DNA from: Oscillospiraceae bacterium
GTDB lineage: Bacteria; Bacillota; Clostridia; Oscillospirales; Ruminococcaceae
Length of the DNA: 64,000 bases
Assembly: GCA_014799395.1 (NCBI GenBank)
Contig: JAAVID010000046.1
Span: 1-64,000 of the forward strand
Reading direction: 5' to 3'
Shown in pieces: positions 1-6,519 of this stretch; within the stretch, counting starts at the first letter, position 1, and every line of letters begins with the position of its first letter. The notes beneath the pieces are model-generated. The model was not told the origin of the DNA. It saw only the letters and a list, made by a program, of their open reading frames with translations, and did not search any database. The position numbers were made by a program, and so were the translations under genes.

Positions 1-2
1 GG

Positions 3-96
3 AAGAGGAAACCCGTAGGGAGAGAGGGGGCGGCATGTAACACGTCCTCTATTCGTCACGAGACCCAGTCCCCTCTTTCCCGAAGGGTGTCCTCTT
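3..96. repeat. Nested imperfect inverted repeat at left edge of origin region
   Basis: Positions 3-29 are the imperfect reverse complement of 70-96: two 12-bp blocks (3-14 with 85-96, 18-29 with 70-81) each have one mismatch and are separated by a 3-nt spacer on both sides. The arms enclose about 40 nt. The stretch is purine/pyrimidine-skewed and GC-rich, unlike the AT-rich origin to its right. It could be a hairpin RNA, a terminator-like or cruciform structure, or a MITE tip. No gene is visible in 1-180. Confidence 0.6.
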
Positions 97-301
97 GCAC
101 CGTGTGTCGACATAGAAATAAAAAGAAACCAAACCACCGCTGACAACAAATTAAACCTTACCCGTGCGGCAACACAATAAAACTATAATTTACCGCTTTA
201 CTTTCGGATAAAATGAAAAAATATTTTCAACATTCCACTGCAAGAAGTTAATAAAAAAGTTATCCTCAAAAAATCAACCGACATTCAACCCGACTTATAA
301 C

Positions 302-388
302 TTATCCACTTAATAAATTTTTCTTTTAATAAAGCGGTTTTTTAACATATTCAACATAGTTTTCAACATAAATCACCGATTTTACACA
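302..388 (+). promoter_or_regulatory. DnaA-box-like cluster 1
   Basis: TTATCCACT (302-310) is one base from the classical box. TTTTACACA (380-388) fits TTWTNCACA. Between them lie TATTCAACA (348-356) and TTTTCAACA (360-368). These are likely DnaA binding sites in the upstream half of oriC; binding is inferred. Confidence 0.55.
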
Positions 389-613
389 GTTTCAATGTAG
401 AAAAATATCCCGAAAAAGCCGTTGAAAAATTGTAAACAAATTATTTTCAACTAAATAATGATAATGATTACTGAAATAGCATTTTAACATTATTATCTTG
501 AATAAATAAAATAATAACAATCTGTATATTTTGTTGTATCGTAAATGTTAAGTTTCACTGAAAAATATAAAACGAAAAGATTTTTCAAGAAAAAAATGAC
601 ATAAATAAAGGAC

Positions 614-643
614 TTTTTCACATATTCAACAGAGTTTTCAACA
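614..643 (+). promoter_or_regulatory. DnaA-box-like cluster 2
   Basis: Three 9-mers lie within 30 bp: TTTTTCACA (614-622), TATTCAACA (623-631) and TTTTCAACA (635-643). All face the same way. The close tandem spacing suits cooperative DnaA binding. Confidence 0.55.
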
Positions 644-775
644 GTAAAGTACAACTTTCCCGAGGGTATAATTGGATTTTTTAGTTTCAACCGAATAATG
701 TTAAAAGTTCGTGGACAGACTGTAAAAAATTCGGTATTTTCAAAAATTTTTATATATGATGAATGTATTTGTTAA

Positions 776-784
776 TTATTCACA
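776..784 (+). promoter_or_regulatory. DnaA box TTATTCACA upstream of the dnaA promoter
   Basis: The 9-mer fits TTWTNCACA exactly and ends 32 bp before the -35 element of the predicted dnaA promoter, so it is well placed for autoregulation of dnaA. Confidence 0.55.
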
Positions 785-816
785 GTTTATTCCGTATTTT
801 ATGGCGTTATTTCTGC

Positions 817-845
817 TTGAAAAAAATTGTCGGTTATGGTATAAT
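817..845 (+). promoter_or_regulatory. dnaA promoter
   Basis: TTGAAA (817-822), 17-bp spacer, TATAAT (840-845). It would give a leader of about 65 nt before the dnaA start. Confidence 0.75.
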
Positions 846-918
846 TATTATATGAAATTCTGTTTGTTTGTGAATTTTTTTTGGATATTTTAATTTTAAT
901 GGAATGGTGAAAAAAATA

Positions 919-2277
919 ATGAACCCTTTGACTTCTCTTTCGGATATTTACAGATGCGTAGTGGATAACTGCGTAAAGGAACACGAAATATCCGGCGCCG
1001 CGCGGGAGCTGTGGCTTGACCCTCTCGTGCCCATAAAAATGGAAAATAATACCTTTGTGCTCGCGACTAACCACGAATTTAAAAGGGAGACCTTAAATTC
1101 AATATATCTTCCGTATATCGAAGAGCAGTTAAAGGTAATTCTCGGTGTTCCGATAGGCGTTGAGATAATTGTTGACGACAGTATCCCCGTACAGAAATCG
1201 CCTATTTCCGACATTATCAAAACCGAACCGATAACCGAAACGGTCGGCGCGATAGATAAGAAGATAACCTATACCTTTGATAACTTTATAGTAGGTCCGT
1301 CAAATAACCTCGCGTTCGCTGCGGCTAAGGCTGTATCGAAAAAACAGCACGAGAAATACAATCCGCTGTTTATCTACGGCGACTCGGGTCTCGGAAAGAC
1401 GCACCTGCTGTCGGCTATCGAGAGCGAAATGAAAGCGAACTTCCCCGGGATTAACATCATATCTATCCCCGCGGAGACGTTTACAAACGAATTTCTCCAC
1501 TCGATCTCCGCGAATAACGTCGAGGTGTTCGACGAAAAGTACAGAAGCGCCGACGCACTGCTTATCGACGATATTCAATTCATCGCGGGCAAGGAGCAGA
1601 CCGAGGAGAAGTTCTTCCACATATTCAACGAGCTGTACAATCAGAATAAGGTCATCGTTTTAACGTCGGATAGACCCGCAAAGGAAATAAAGTCCATTTC
1701 CGACAGACTGCGCACGAGATTTTCAAGCGGTCTCGCGGCGGACGTAAAGCCTCCCGAGTATGAGACAAGGCTCGCGATAATTCAGCGCAAGGCGGAGCTT
1801 TTACACTTCAACATCTCCGAGGACGTTATCGACTATATAGCGACTAAGCTCAAATCAAATATCCGACAGATAGAGGGCGTTGTTACAAAGCTGAACGCGC
1901 TGTATATGGTCTCTCAGGTCAAGCCGACTATCGCGGTGGCTCAGAATGTCATAAAGGATATAGTTACCGATCATCAGCCTATCCCCGTGACCGTCGATAA
2001 GATAATCGGCGAGGTCGCTAAGATATATAATGTAGAGCCCGACGAAATGCGCTCCCAGAGGAGGACCGCAAACATCTCCCAGGCGAGAAAGGTCGCTATC
2101 TACGTTATTCAGGACGTGACGGGTCTGCCGTATGAGTCGATAGGGCAGGAGTTCAACGGGCGCGATCACTCCACCGTCGTGTACGCGATAAAGTCCGTCA
2201 AGGAGGAAATGGAGCGCGACAGCGGCTTCCGTTCCATTGTCGAGGATATTATTAAAAATATCAAGACAAATCAATGA
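919..2277 (+). CDS. dnaA: Chromosomal replication initiator protein DnaA
   Basis: DnaA is the AAA+ ATPase that binds DnaA boxes, melts oriC and loads the helicase. The Walker A motif GDSGLGKTH lies about 155 residues in, Walker B LLIDDIQF near 215, and the C-terminal signature GRDHSTVVYA of the box-binding helix-turn-helix near 415. Length (452 residues) is normal for the family. An in-frame ATG at 904 has no ribosome site; the ATG at 919 has GGTGA (906-910) at 8-nt spacing and is preferred. The gene heads dnaA-dnaN-rlbA-recF-remB and probably autoregulates through the boxes upstream. Confidence 0.97.
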   Translation: MNPLTSLSDIYRCVVDNCVKEHEISGAARELWLDPLVPIKMENNTFVLATNHEFKRETLNSIYLPYIEEQLKVILGVPIGVEIIVDDSIPVQKSPISDIIKTEPITETVGAIDKKITYTFDNFIVGPSNNLAFAAAKAVSKKQHEKYNPLFIYGDSGLGKTHLLSAIESEMKANFPGINIISIPAETFTNEFLHSISANNVEVFDEKYRSADALLIDDIQFIAGKEQTEEKFFHIFNELYNQNKVIVLTSDRPAKEIKSISDRLRTRFSSGLAADVKPPEYETRLAIIQRKAELLHFNISEDVIDYIATKLKSNIRQIEGVVTKLNALYMVSQVKPTIAVAQNVIKDIVTDHQPIPVTVDKIIGEVAKIYNVEPDEMRSQRRTANISQARKVAIYVIQDVTGLPYESIGQEFNGRDHSTVVYAIKSVKEEMERDSGFRSIVEDIIKNIKTNQ

Positions 2278-2578
2278 TGAACGGTTGAATTTTCGAGGGC
2301 TTTTCAACAGGTTATTGTTTTTATTTCAACGCCTTGTTGAAATATGCACGGACTTTTAACATTTCAATATTTTTTCAATATTGAGAGGTTAAAAAATTTG
2401 TCCTTGCGATCCCGCTTTACAAACGGAATCGGAAAATTTTTAACACTTTCCACCGCCCTTATTATTGTTATTAAAATATAATAATAATAAAAATCGTTTT
2501 TTTGAGAAATTTGATATTGCGGAAACGGAAGCGTTTTGACCGCGTATTGCTCATATAATTGAAAGGAGAATTTCCGAG
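2278..2578. other. dnaA-dnaN spacer with further DnaA-box-like sites and AT-rich tract
   Basis: No gene lies in these 301 bp. TTTTCAACA occurs at 2301-2309 and its inverted form TGTTGAAAT at 2335-2343, and more TTCAA-type words follow. A nearly pure A/T tract (about 2460-2494) could be the DNA-unwinding element. Many Firmicutes have a bipartite origin with boxes on both sides of dnaA, and this spacer fits that. TATAAT at 2554-2559 lacks a properly spaced -35 and sits too close to the dnaN ribosome site to be a convincing promoter. Confidence 0.55.
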
Positions 2579-3679
2579 ATGAAATTCAGCTGTAAAAAAG
2601 ACACTATTCTTGAGGCTGTTATGACTACCTCAAAGGCAGCGTCGTCAAAGTCCACTATCGCTGTTCTTGAGGGCGTGCTTATGGAGCTTGATAATAACGT
2701 TCTGTCTATCACGGGATATAATCTCGATATAGGCATCAGGACGGAAGTGACCGTTGAAAACGGTGAAAACGGCAGTACCGTAATAAACGCGAAAATGCTG
2801 TCGGATATTATAAGAAAAATGCCGTCGGGCGTTCTTGATTTTGAGATAAGCGATAACAATATGGCGACTATCGTCAACGGGGCTTCGGAGCTTTCGGTTA
2901 TGTGTATGAGAGCGGACGAGTATCCTCCCGTTCCGCAGGCGAGCGTTGAAAACGGATTTACTATGCCGCAGAAAACGCTCAAGAGCATGATAAACCAGAC
3001 AAAGTACGCGTGCGCCGTTACCGATACAAAGCCCGCGCTTACGGGCTGTCTGTTCGATATTTCGGAGAACGTGCTGAATGTCGTCGCGGTCGACGGTATC
3101 AGAATAGCGCTTCGCCGCGAGCCTTTGACTTACGAGGACACAAAATTTATAGTTCCCGCTAAGACTTTGGATGATCTGGTTCATTTACTTTCAGATGAAA
3201 ATGATAAAAATACAACTATCAGTATAGAAAAGAATCAGATCTCGTTTGAGATTGGCAAGTATACAATGATCTCCCGTCTGATAAACGGCGAGTTTATGGA
3301 ATACAGAAAGCACCTTGAGTGCACAGACACGGTATACGCCGAGATAAAGTGCCGCGAGATAATGGAGGTTCTCGACCGCTCTATGCTGTTTATCAACGAG
3401 AAGAACAAGTCTCCCGTGCGCTGCGAGTTCAACGGAGATTCTCTGACGGTGAGCTGTTCCACGGCGCTCGGCAGGGTCAACGACAAGATCTCGGTAAAGT
3501 ATAACGGCGAGCCGATAACGATAGGCTTTAACGCCAAGTTCCTGCTGGACGCTTTCAAGGCTTCCGATACGGATATGGTAAAGCTGATTTTTACGGGCTC
3601 GGCGGTATCGCCCGTTATCATCAATCCTATGGAGGGCAGGGAATTTACGTTCCTGCTGCTTCCCATGCGTTTAAAATAA
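2579..3679 (+). CDS. dnaN: DNA polymerase III beta subunit (sliding clamp)
   Basis: The beta clamp dimerises into a ring around DNA and tethers the replicative polymerase and many repair proteins. The protein has 366 residues, the usual length for three repeated clamp domains of about 120 residues, and begins with the typical MKFSC start. The C-terminus ends in a P-M-R-L pattern like other clamps, next to the peptide-binding pocket. The start follows AAGGAG (2563-2568) at 10-nt spacing. It is the second gene of the origin operon. Confidence 0.97.
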   Translation: MKFSCKKDTILEAVMTTSKAASSKSTIAVLEGVLMELDNNVLSITGYNLDIGIRTEVTVENGENGSTVINAKMLSDIIRKMPSGVLDFEISDNNMATIVNGASELSVMCMRADEYPPVPQASVENGFTMPQKTLKSMINQTKYACAVTDTKPALTGCLFDISENVLNVVAVDGIRIALRREPLTYEDTKFIVPAKTLDDLVHLLSDENDKNTTISIEKNQISFEIGKYTMISRLINGEFMEYRKHLECTDTVYAEIKCREIMEVLDRSMLFINEKNKSPVRCEFNGDSLTVSCSTALGRVNDKISVKYNGEPITIGFNAKFLLDAFKASDTDMVKLIFTGSAVSPVIINPMEGREFTFLLLPMRLK

Positions 3680-3719
3680 AAGATTTTGTTAAAACTAAGT
3701 AAAGATAAGGATGGTAAAT

Positions 3720-3983
3720 ATGGAAGAACTTAAAATCATTACACCTTCGATCAAACTGGATCAGCTCGTGAAGTTTTCGGGTTTTACCGAAACAGGCGCA
3801 AAGGCTAAGATACTCATTGACCTCGGCGAATTCAACGTAAACGGCGAGTGCTGCACCAAGCGCGGAAAGAAGATAAAGCCCGGAGACGTTATCGAATACA
3901 AGAACAAGAAGTACAAGGTAGTATTCGATGAGGAGGGCGCCGCTGCCGCAGAAGCTGAAAAAGCTGCAAATCCCGAGGAATAA
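3720..3983 (+). CDS. rlbA: S4-domain RNA-binding protein (YaaA/RlbA type)
   Basis: This small protein (87 residues) consists mainly of one S4 RNA-binding fold (about residues 10-70, with the pattern LDQLVKFSG, GGAKAKILI-like and GEC-TKRGKKIKPGDVIEY). Its place between dnaN and recF matches B. subtilis yaaA (rlbA), which is linked to ribosome assembly. The first ATG (3711) directly abuts AAGG and is a poor start; ATG 3720 has AAGGA at 8-nt spacing. The tail is alanine/glutamate-rich. The stop overlaps the recF start by one base, implying coupling. Confidence 0.88.
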   Translation: MEELKIITPSIKLDQLVKFSGFTETGAKAKILIDLGEFNVNGECCTKRGKKIKPGDVIEYKNKKYKVVFDEEGAAAAEAEKAANPEE

Positions 3984-5110
3984 TGTATATTACCAAGCTG
4001 TATATACGCAATTTTCGGAATATAGGCGAGGCGGAGCTCGAGCTCGATAAAAACCTGAACATTTTCGTCGGACGTAACGCCCAAGGCAAAACCAATCTCT
4101 GCGAGGCTATTTCGGTTTGTCTGGGCGGCAGCTTCCGGCGTGTTCGTTTTTCGCAGTATATTCCCGCGGACGATCCAAAGGCGGAGGTCGCGGTCAAGCT
4201 GTTTTTTCGTGATGATATTACCGAGCGTGAAAATATTATTGATTATACTATCAGTAAAAATAATGTATCGGTAAAGTATAACGGAATAAAAATGAAAGAC
4301 GCTGCGGAATTATACGGAGTGTTAAAATACGTTGTTTTTATACCGGAACACTTAAATTTGATAAAGGGTTCTCCCGAGCTGCGGCGCGATTATCTTGACG
4401 ACGTTGCTCTTATGCAGACGAAAACGCACCTGAAAAAGCTCTCGCGCTACAACAAGGGGCTGAAACAGCGCAATAATATTCTGTCGTTCAATAACGGCGA
4501 TACACGAAATATTATGGCGCAGCTTGTCCCCTGGAACGAGGTGCTTGCCGCGGAGGGTATCAACGTAACATACGGGCGGCTGAAGTATTTCACGTTCTTG
4601 AAAAAGTGCGCGGGGGATATTTATTCCGATTTGACGAACGGCTCGGAGAAGCTCACGATGGAGTATATAAGCTCCGTTTTCAAGACCGAGAGTATAAATT
4701 TTGACAGTATAGACAATCTGTATAAAAAATACCTCGCCGAGCTGGAGAAAAATCTCGAAGCGGAGATGAAGCTCCACTACACCTTGGCGGGAATTCACCG
4801 CGACGATGTTAATTTCTTTATCAACGGAATGGCGGCGCGGGATTTCGCGTCACAGGGGCAGGTAAGGAGCGTGGCGCTGGCGCTTAAATTGTCCGAGGCT
4901 GAGATAATCCGCCGCAAAAACAAGACCGACCCCGTGATAATCCTCGATGATATTTTAAGCGAGCTGGACTGCGTAAGGCGGGATTTCGTAATTCACAATA
5001 TTGAAAAATCGCAGGTATTTATTACTTGCTGTAATATTGACGACCTGTCCTCGCTGTCGGGCGGAAAGATCTGGACGGCGGACGGCGGTACGTTTACGGA
5101 GATGAGGTAG
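3983..5110 (+). CDS. recF: DNA replication and repair protein RecF
   Basis: RecF is an SMC-like ATPase that works with RecO and RecR to load RecA at gaps. The Walker A motif GRNAQGKTN lies near residues 30-38. An ABC-type signature region (DFASQGQVRSVALALKL) and Walker B (VIILDDILSELD) lie near residues 290-330. Length (375 residues) is normal. The ATG overlaps the stop of the S4 gene (TAATG), so translation is probably coupled. The next gene begins one base after its stop. Confidence 0.96.
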   Translation: MYITKLYIRNFRNIGEAELELDKNLNIFVGRNAQGKTNLCEAISVCLGGSFRRVRFSQYIPADDPKAEVAVKLFFRDDITERENIIDYTISKNNVSVKYNGIKMKDAAELYGVLKYVVFIPEHLNLIKGSPELRRDYLDDVALMQTKTHLKKLSRYNKGLKQRNNILSFNNGDTRNIMAQLVPWNEVLAAEGINVTYGRLKYFTFLKKCAGDIYSDLTNGSEKLTMEYISSVFKTESINFDSIDNLYKKYLAELEKNLEAEMKLHYTLAGIHRDDVNFFINGMAARDFASQGQVRSVALALKLSEAEIIRRKNKTDPVIILDDILSELDCVRRDFVIHNIEKSQVFITCCNIDDLSSLSGGKIWTADGGTFTEMR

Positions 5111-5111
5111 T

Positions 5112-5345
5112 ATGTTTCTTTTTCTGGGCGGAGACGTCTCGGTGAAGTTGGAGGACGTTGTCGGGATATTCGACATTGAGGAATGCTCGGTCAGCCGCGT
5201 GACCGCCGATTATCTGAACGCGTGTCAGAAAAAGGGGAAGATAGTCAACGTTTCGGAGGATATGCCGAAGAGCTTTGTCGTCACGGTTGACAAGACGTAC
5301 ATTTCAAACGTCTCGCACAGCACTATTGTAAAACGCGGAAAATAA
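5112..5345 (+). CDS. remB: RemB-like regulator (DUF370 family, YaaB type)
   Basis: The 77-residue protein begins with MFLFLGGDVSVKLEDVVGIFD, the hallmark of the RemA/RemB (DUF370) family; RemB is the longer, YaaB-like branch found between recF and gyrB. RemA is a DNA-binding regulator of matrix and osmoprotection genes in Bacillus; the exact job of RemB is less clear. The start lies one base after the recF stop, so it is the last gene of the dnaA operon, followed directly by a terminator. Confidence 0.88.
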   Translation: MFLFLGGDVSVKLEDVVGIFDIEECSVSRVTADYLNACQKKGKIVNVSEDMPKSFVVTVDKTYISNVSHSTIVKRGK

Positions 5346-5370
5346 AAGGGAGCGAACGCTCCCTTGTTTT
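5346..5370 (+). terminator. Terminator of the dnaA-remB operon
   Basis: The hairpin AAGGGAGC / GCTCCCTT with a GAAC loop (5346-5365) is followed by TGTTTT. It lies directly after the remB stop and abuts the end of the opposing small gene. Confidence 0.8.
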
Positions 5371-5602
5371 ATTCCGAGATAAGCCGCAGGGTGATTTTCA
5401 TTCCGGCGTAAAAACCTCGCCTTTCGGCGTCGATTATTATTTCGGAGAGAAAATTTTCAAATTCCTCTATCTGCTCCTTTGTCATACCGTATTTTTCTTC
5501 TATTCCGTTTGTTCTGAAATACTCGTGCGCGGAAGGATCGGGGGGCTGTATATTCAGGTTCTTCTCGCAGTATGTTTCGTAAATTCCTCGCCAAATTTCC
5601 AT
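5369..5602 (-). CDS. Small acidic protein of unknown function
   Basis: The 77-residue product has no signal peptide or membrane segment. The central part is an acidic helix (residues about 40-60, EQIEEFENFLSEI) and the end reads GFYAGMKITLRLI. This recalls small DUF6809-like proteins of Clostridia, but that is only an impression. A clear GAAAGGAA ribosome site precedes the ATG. A leftward promoter at 5754-5783 could supply it through a leader of about 145 nt containing two strong hairpins. It is the last gene of the leftward island between remB and gyrB. Confidence 0.65.
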   Translation of the reverse strand: MEIWRGIYETYCEKNLNIQPPDPSAHEYFRTNGIEEKYGMTKEQIEEFENFLSEIIIDAERRGFYAGMKITLRLISE

Positions 5603-5628
5603 AATTAAAAATTCCTTTCAAAATGTAC

Positions 5629-5658
5629 TTGACAAGAACACCCTATTCATAGTATAAT
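5629..5658 (+). promoter_or_regulatory. Strong rightward promoter with dyad overlapping the -10
   Basis: TTGACA (5629-5634), 18-bp spacer and TATAAT (5653-5658) form a near-consensus promoter. A 13-bp inverted repeat with one mismatch (ACAAGAACACCCT on the left, AGGGTTTTCTTGT on the right) flanks the -10 box, an arrangement typical of an operator. The only thing it can transcribe is the short hairpin unit that follows. Confidence 0.75.
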
Positions 5659-5664
5659 ATTTAT

Positions 5665-5733
5665 GGACAGGGTTTTCTTGTTCGTTAAGGTAAACCGTTG
5701 CTCTTTTCGAGAGGGGGCAGCGGTTTATTTTTT
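5665..5733 (+). ncRNA. Candidate small RNA: promoter-hairpin-terminator unit
   Basis: Transcription from the promoter at 5629-5658 would start near 5665 and stop at a long hairpin. AAACCGTTGCTC pairs with the segment ending in CGGTTT (5692-5726, mostly Watson-Crick with G-T pairs), followed by six T (5728-5733). The product would be about 70 nt with no open frame. It lies antisense to the predicted leader of the leftward 77-residue gene and could regulate it. No known RNA family was recognised; expression is untested. Confidence 0.5.
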
Positions 5734-5736
5734 GTT

Positions 5737-5787
5737 CACTTTTGAACACCTTAATTATAACATATATGAACACCAAAAGTCAAGTAC
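5737..5787 (-). promoter_or_regulatory. Promoter/operator repeat copy A (leftward)
   Basis: This 51-bp stretch matches 6029-6079 at 45 of 51 positions. Read leftward it holds TTGACT (complement of 5778-5783), an 18-bp spacer and TATAAT (complement of 5754-5759). ACTTTTG and CAAAAGT words flank the -10 as a dyad. It would drive the 77-residue gene at 5369-5602. Confidence 0.7.
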
Positions 5788-5841
5788 TTTTTATATATTT
5801 TTATAAAAAAACACTTTGTACAAATACAAAGCGTTTAAAAA

Positions 5842-6018
5842 TTATTTATCTTTTAAATCAGCTTCGAGTTTTCTTATAGCTCGTCTGACAGCTTCCATTT
5901 GAGGAACGTTTTCTTGTTTACAATATTTTTCAATAATGCTTTTGCATTTTTCATCAATGCGAACATTAACTCTATATGGTTTTGGATTATCGGTGGGTCT
6001 GCCTGTTCTGGGGCTCAT
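5842..6018 (-). CDS. Ribbon-helix-helix (CopG-like) small DNA-binding protein
   Basis: The product has 58 residues: MSPRTGRPTDNPKP, then a basic strand YRVNVRID and two helices (EKCKSIIEKYCKQENV, QMEAVRRAIRKLEADL). This is the standard build of short RHH regulators in Clostridia, which bind short dyads as dimers. GAGGTGA precedes the ATG. The gene has operator copy B at its promoter and copy A just downstream, so it is the natural candidate to bind both and to autoregulate; binding is inferred. Confidence 0.8.
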   Translation of the reverse strand: MSPRTGRPTDNPKPYRVNVRIDEKCKSIIEKYCKQENVPQMEAVRRAIRKLEADLKDK

Positions 6019-6028
6019 TATGTCACCT

Positions 6029-6079
6029 CACTTTTGATTACCATAATTATAACATATTTGACCGCCAAAAGTCAAGTAC
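6029..6079 (-). promoter_or_regulatory. Promoter/operator repeat copy B (leftward)
   Basis: This is the second copy of the 51-bp element, directly upstream of the RHH gene. TTGACT (complement of 6070-6075), 18-bp spacer and TATAAT (complement of 6046-6051) make a leftward promoter. The ACTTTTG...CAAAAGT dyad brackets the -10. Six differences separate it from copy A, mostly in the spacer and inner arms. Confidence 0.7.
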
Positions 6080-6106
6080 AAAAAAACAAGCTCCTTTCGG
6101 AGCTTG
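6080..6106 (-). terminator. Terminator of the 49-residue gene
   Basis: On the minus strand CAAGCTCC GAAA GGAGCTTG (complement of 6087-6106) is followed by seven T (6080-6086). It ends the gene at 6115-6264 just before promoter copy B begins. Confidence 0.8.
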
Positions 6107-6114
6107 AATATTTA

Positions 6115-6264
6115 TCAAATTTCCTGCTCTTTCGCCAGTGCAAGTTTATCAAGCAGTTCAACAATTTCTTCGATTGAATAGTTTTTCTTTTCGCCGTTTG
6201 AAAAAATCAATCTCAATTGGTAAATTGTTGCCATTTTAGTATCTTGTCTTTCTTTTTCTGTCAT
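6115..6264 (-). CDS. Small hypothetical protein (49 residues)
   Basis: The sequence begins MTEKERQDTKMATIYQLRLI, contains a polar segment FSNGEKKNYS and ends in an amphipathic helix (IEEIVELLDKLALAKEQEI). AAGGAGG lies 7 nt before the ATG, and an excellent promoter (6307-6335) and terminator bracket it, so it is a genuine monocistronic unit despite its size. No family was recognised. It shares the leftward orientation of the island between remB and gyrB. Confidence 0.65.
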   Translation of the reverse strand: MTEKERQDTKMATIYQLRLIFSNGEKKNYSIEEIVELLDKLALAKEQEI

Positions 6265-6306
6265 AATGAAAACCTCCTTTTTACAACAAAACTTACCTCT
6301 GATTAT

Positions 6307-6335
6307 ATTATATATTTATTTTCTTATACTGTCAA
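6307..6335 (-). promoter_or_regulatory. Promoter of the 49-residue gene
   Basis: Read leftward: TTGACA (complement of 6330-6335), 17-bp spacer, TATAAT (complement of 6307-6312). Perfect consensus hexamers. Confidence 0.8.
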
Positions 6336-6453
6336 GTGCTTTTTAAAAAATGCCTTGTTCAAATGCCTAAAAAACGCTGTCAAATTTGCGGATAATTTGG
6401 CGTGAATAAAGGATCTATTTATTGAAAAATATTACAAAAAAGCCTTAAAATGC

Positions 6454-6482
6454 TTGAAATTTACGCCGATTTGTGGTATACT
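6454..6482 (+). promoter_or_regulatory. gyrB promoter
   Basis: TTGAAA (6454-6459), 17-bp spacer, TATACT (6477-6482), about 30 nt upstream of the gyrB ribosome site. It restores transcription after the leftward island. Confidence 0.75.
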
Positions 6483-6519
6483 ATATATAATATAGGTGAT
6501 TTGAGATAAGGAGTTATTT

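Larger units (their letters stand above)
181..903. other. oriC: Probable replication origin (oriC) upstream of dnaA
   Basis: This gene-free, strongly AT-rich stretch lies immediately upstream of dnaA, the usual place for a Firmicutes origin. It holds several 9-mers fitting TTWTNCACA or one base away (302-310, 380-388, 614-622, 776-784). It also holds a recurrent variant TTTTCAACA or TATTCAACA at 224-232, 348-356, 360-368, 623-631 and 635-643, with TTTTCAACT at 444-452. A ~200-nt open frame on the minus strand (493-690) is low-complexity and has no credible ribosome site. The origin call follows from position and box density; strand-skew data would confirm it. Confidence 0.8.

Noticed and set aside
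493-690. Open frame of 65 codons on the minus strand within oriC
   Set aside because: Low-complexity AT-rich sequence, no ribosome site, overlaps DnaA-box-like clusters.
1-900. rpmH upstream of dnaA
   Set aside because: The usual rpmH-rnpA genes are not seen in the 900 bp available; they may lie to the left of the window, and rnpB lies far away at 51.9 kb.
2536-2559. Promoter for dnaN (TTGACC...TATAAT)
   Set aside because: The spacer is only 12 bp and the start would fall in the ribosome site.
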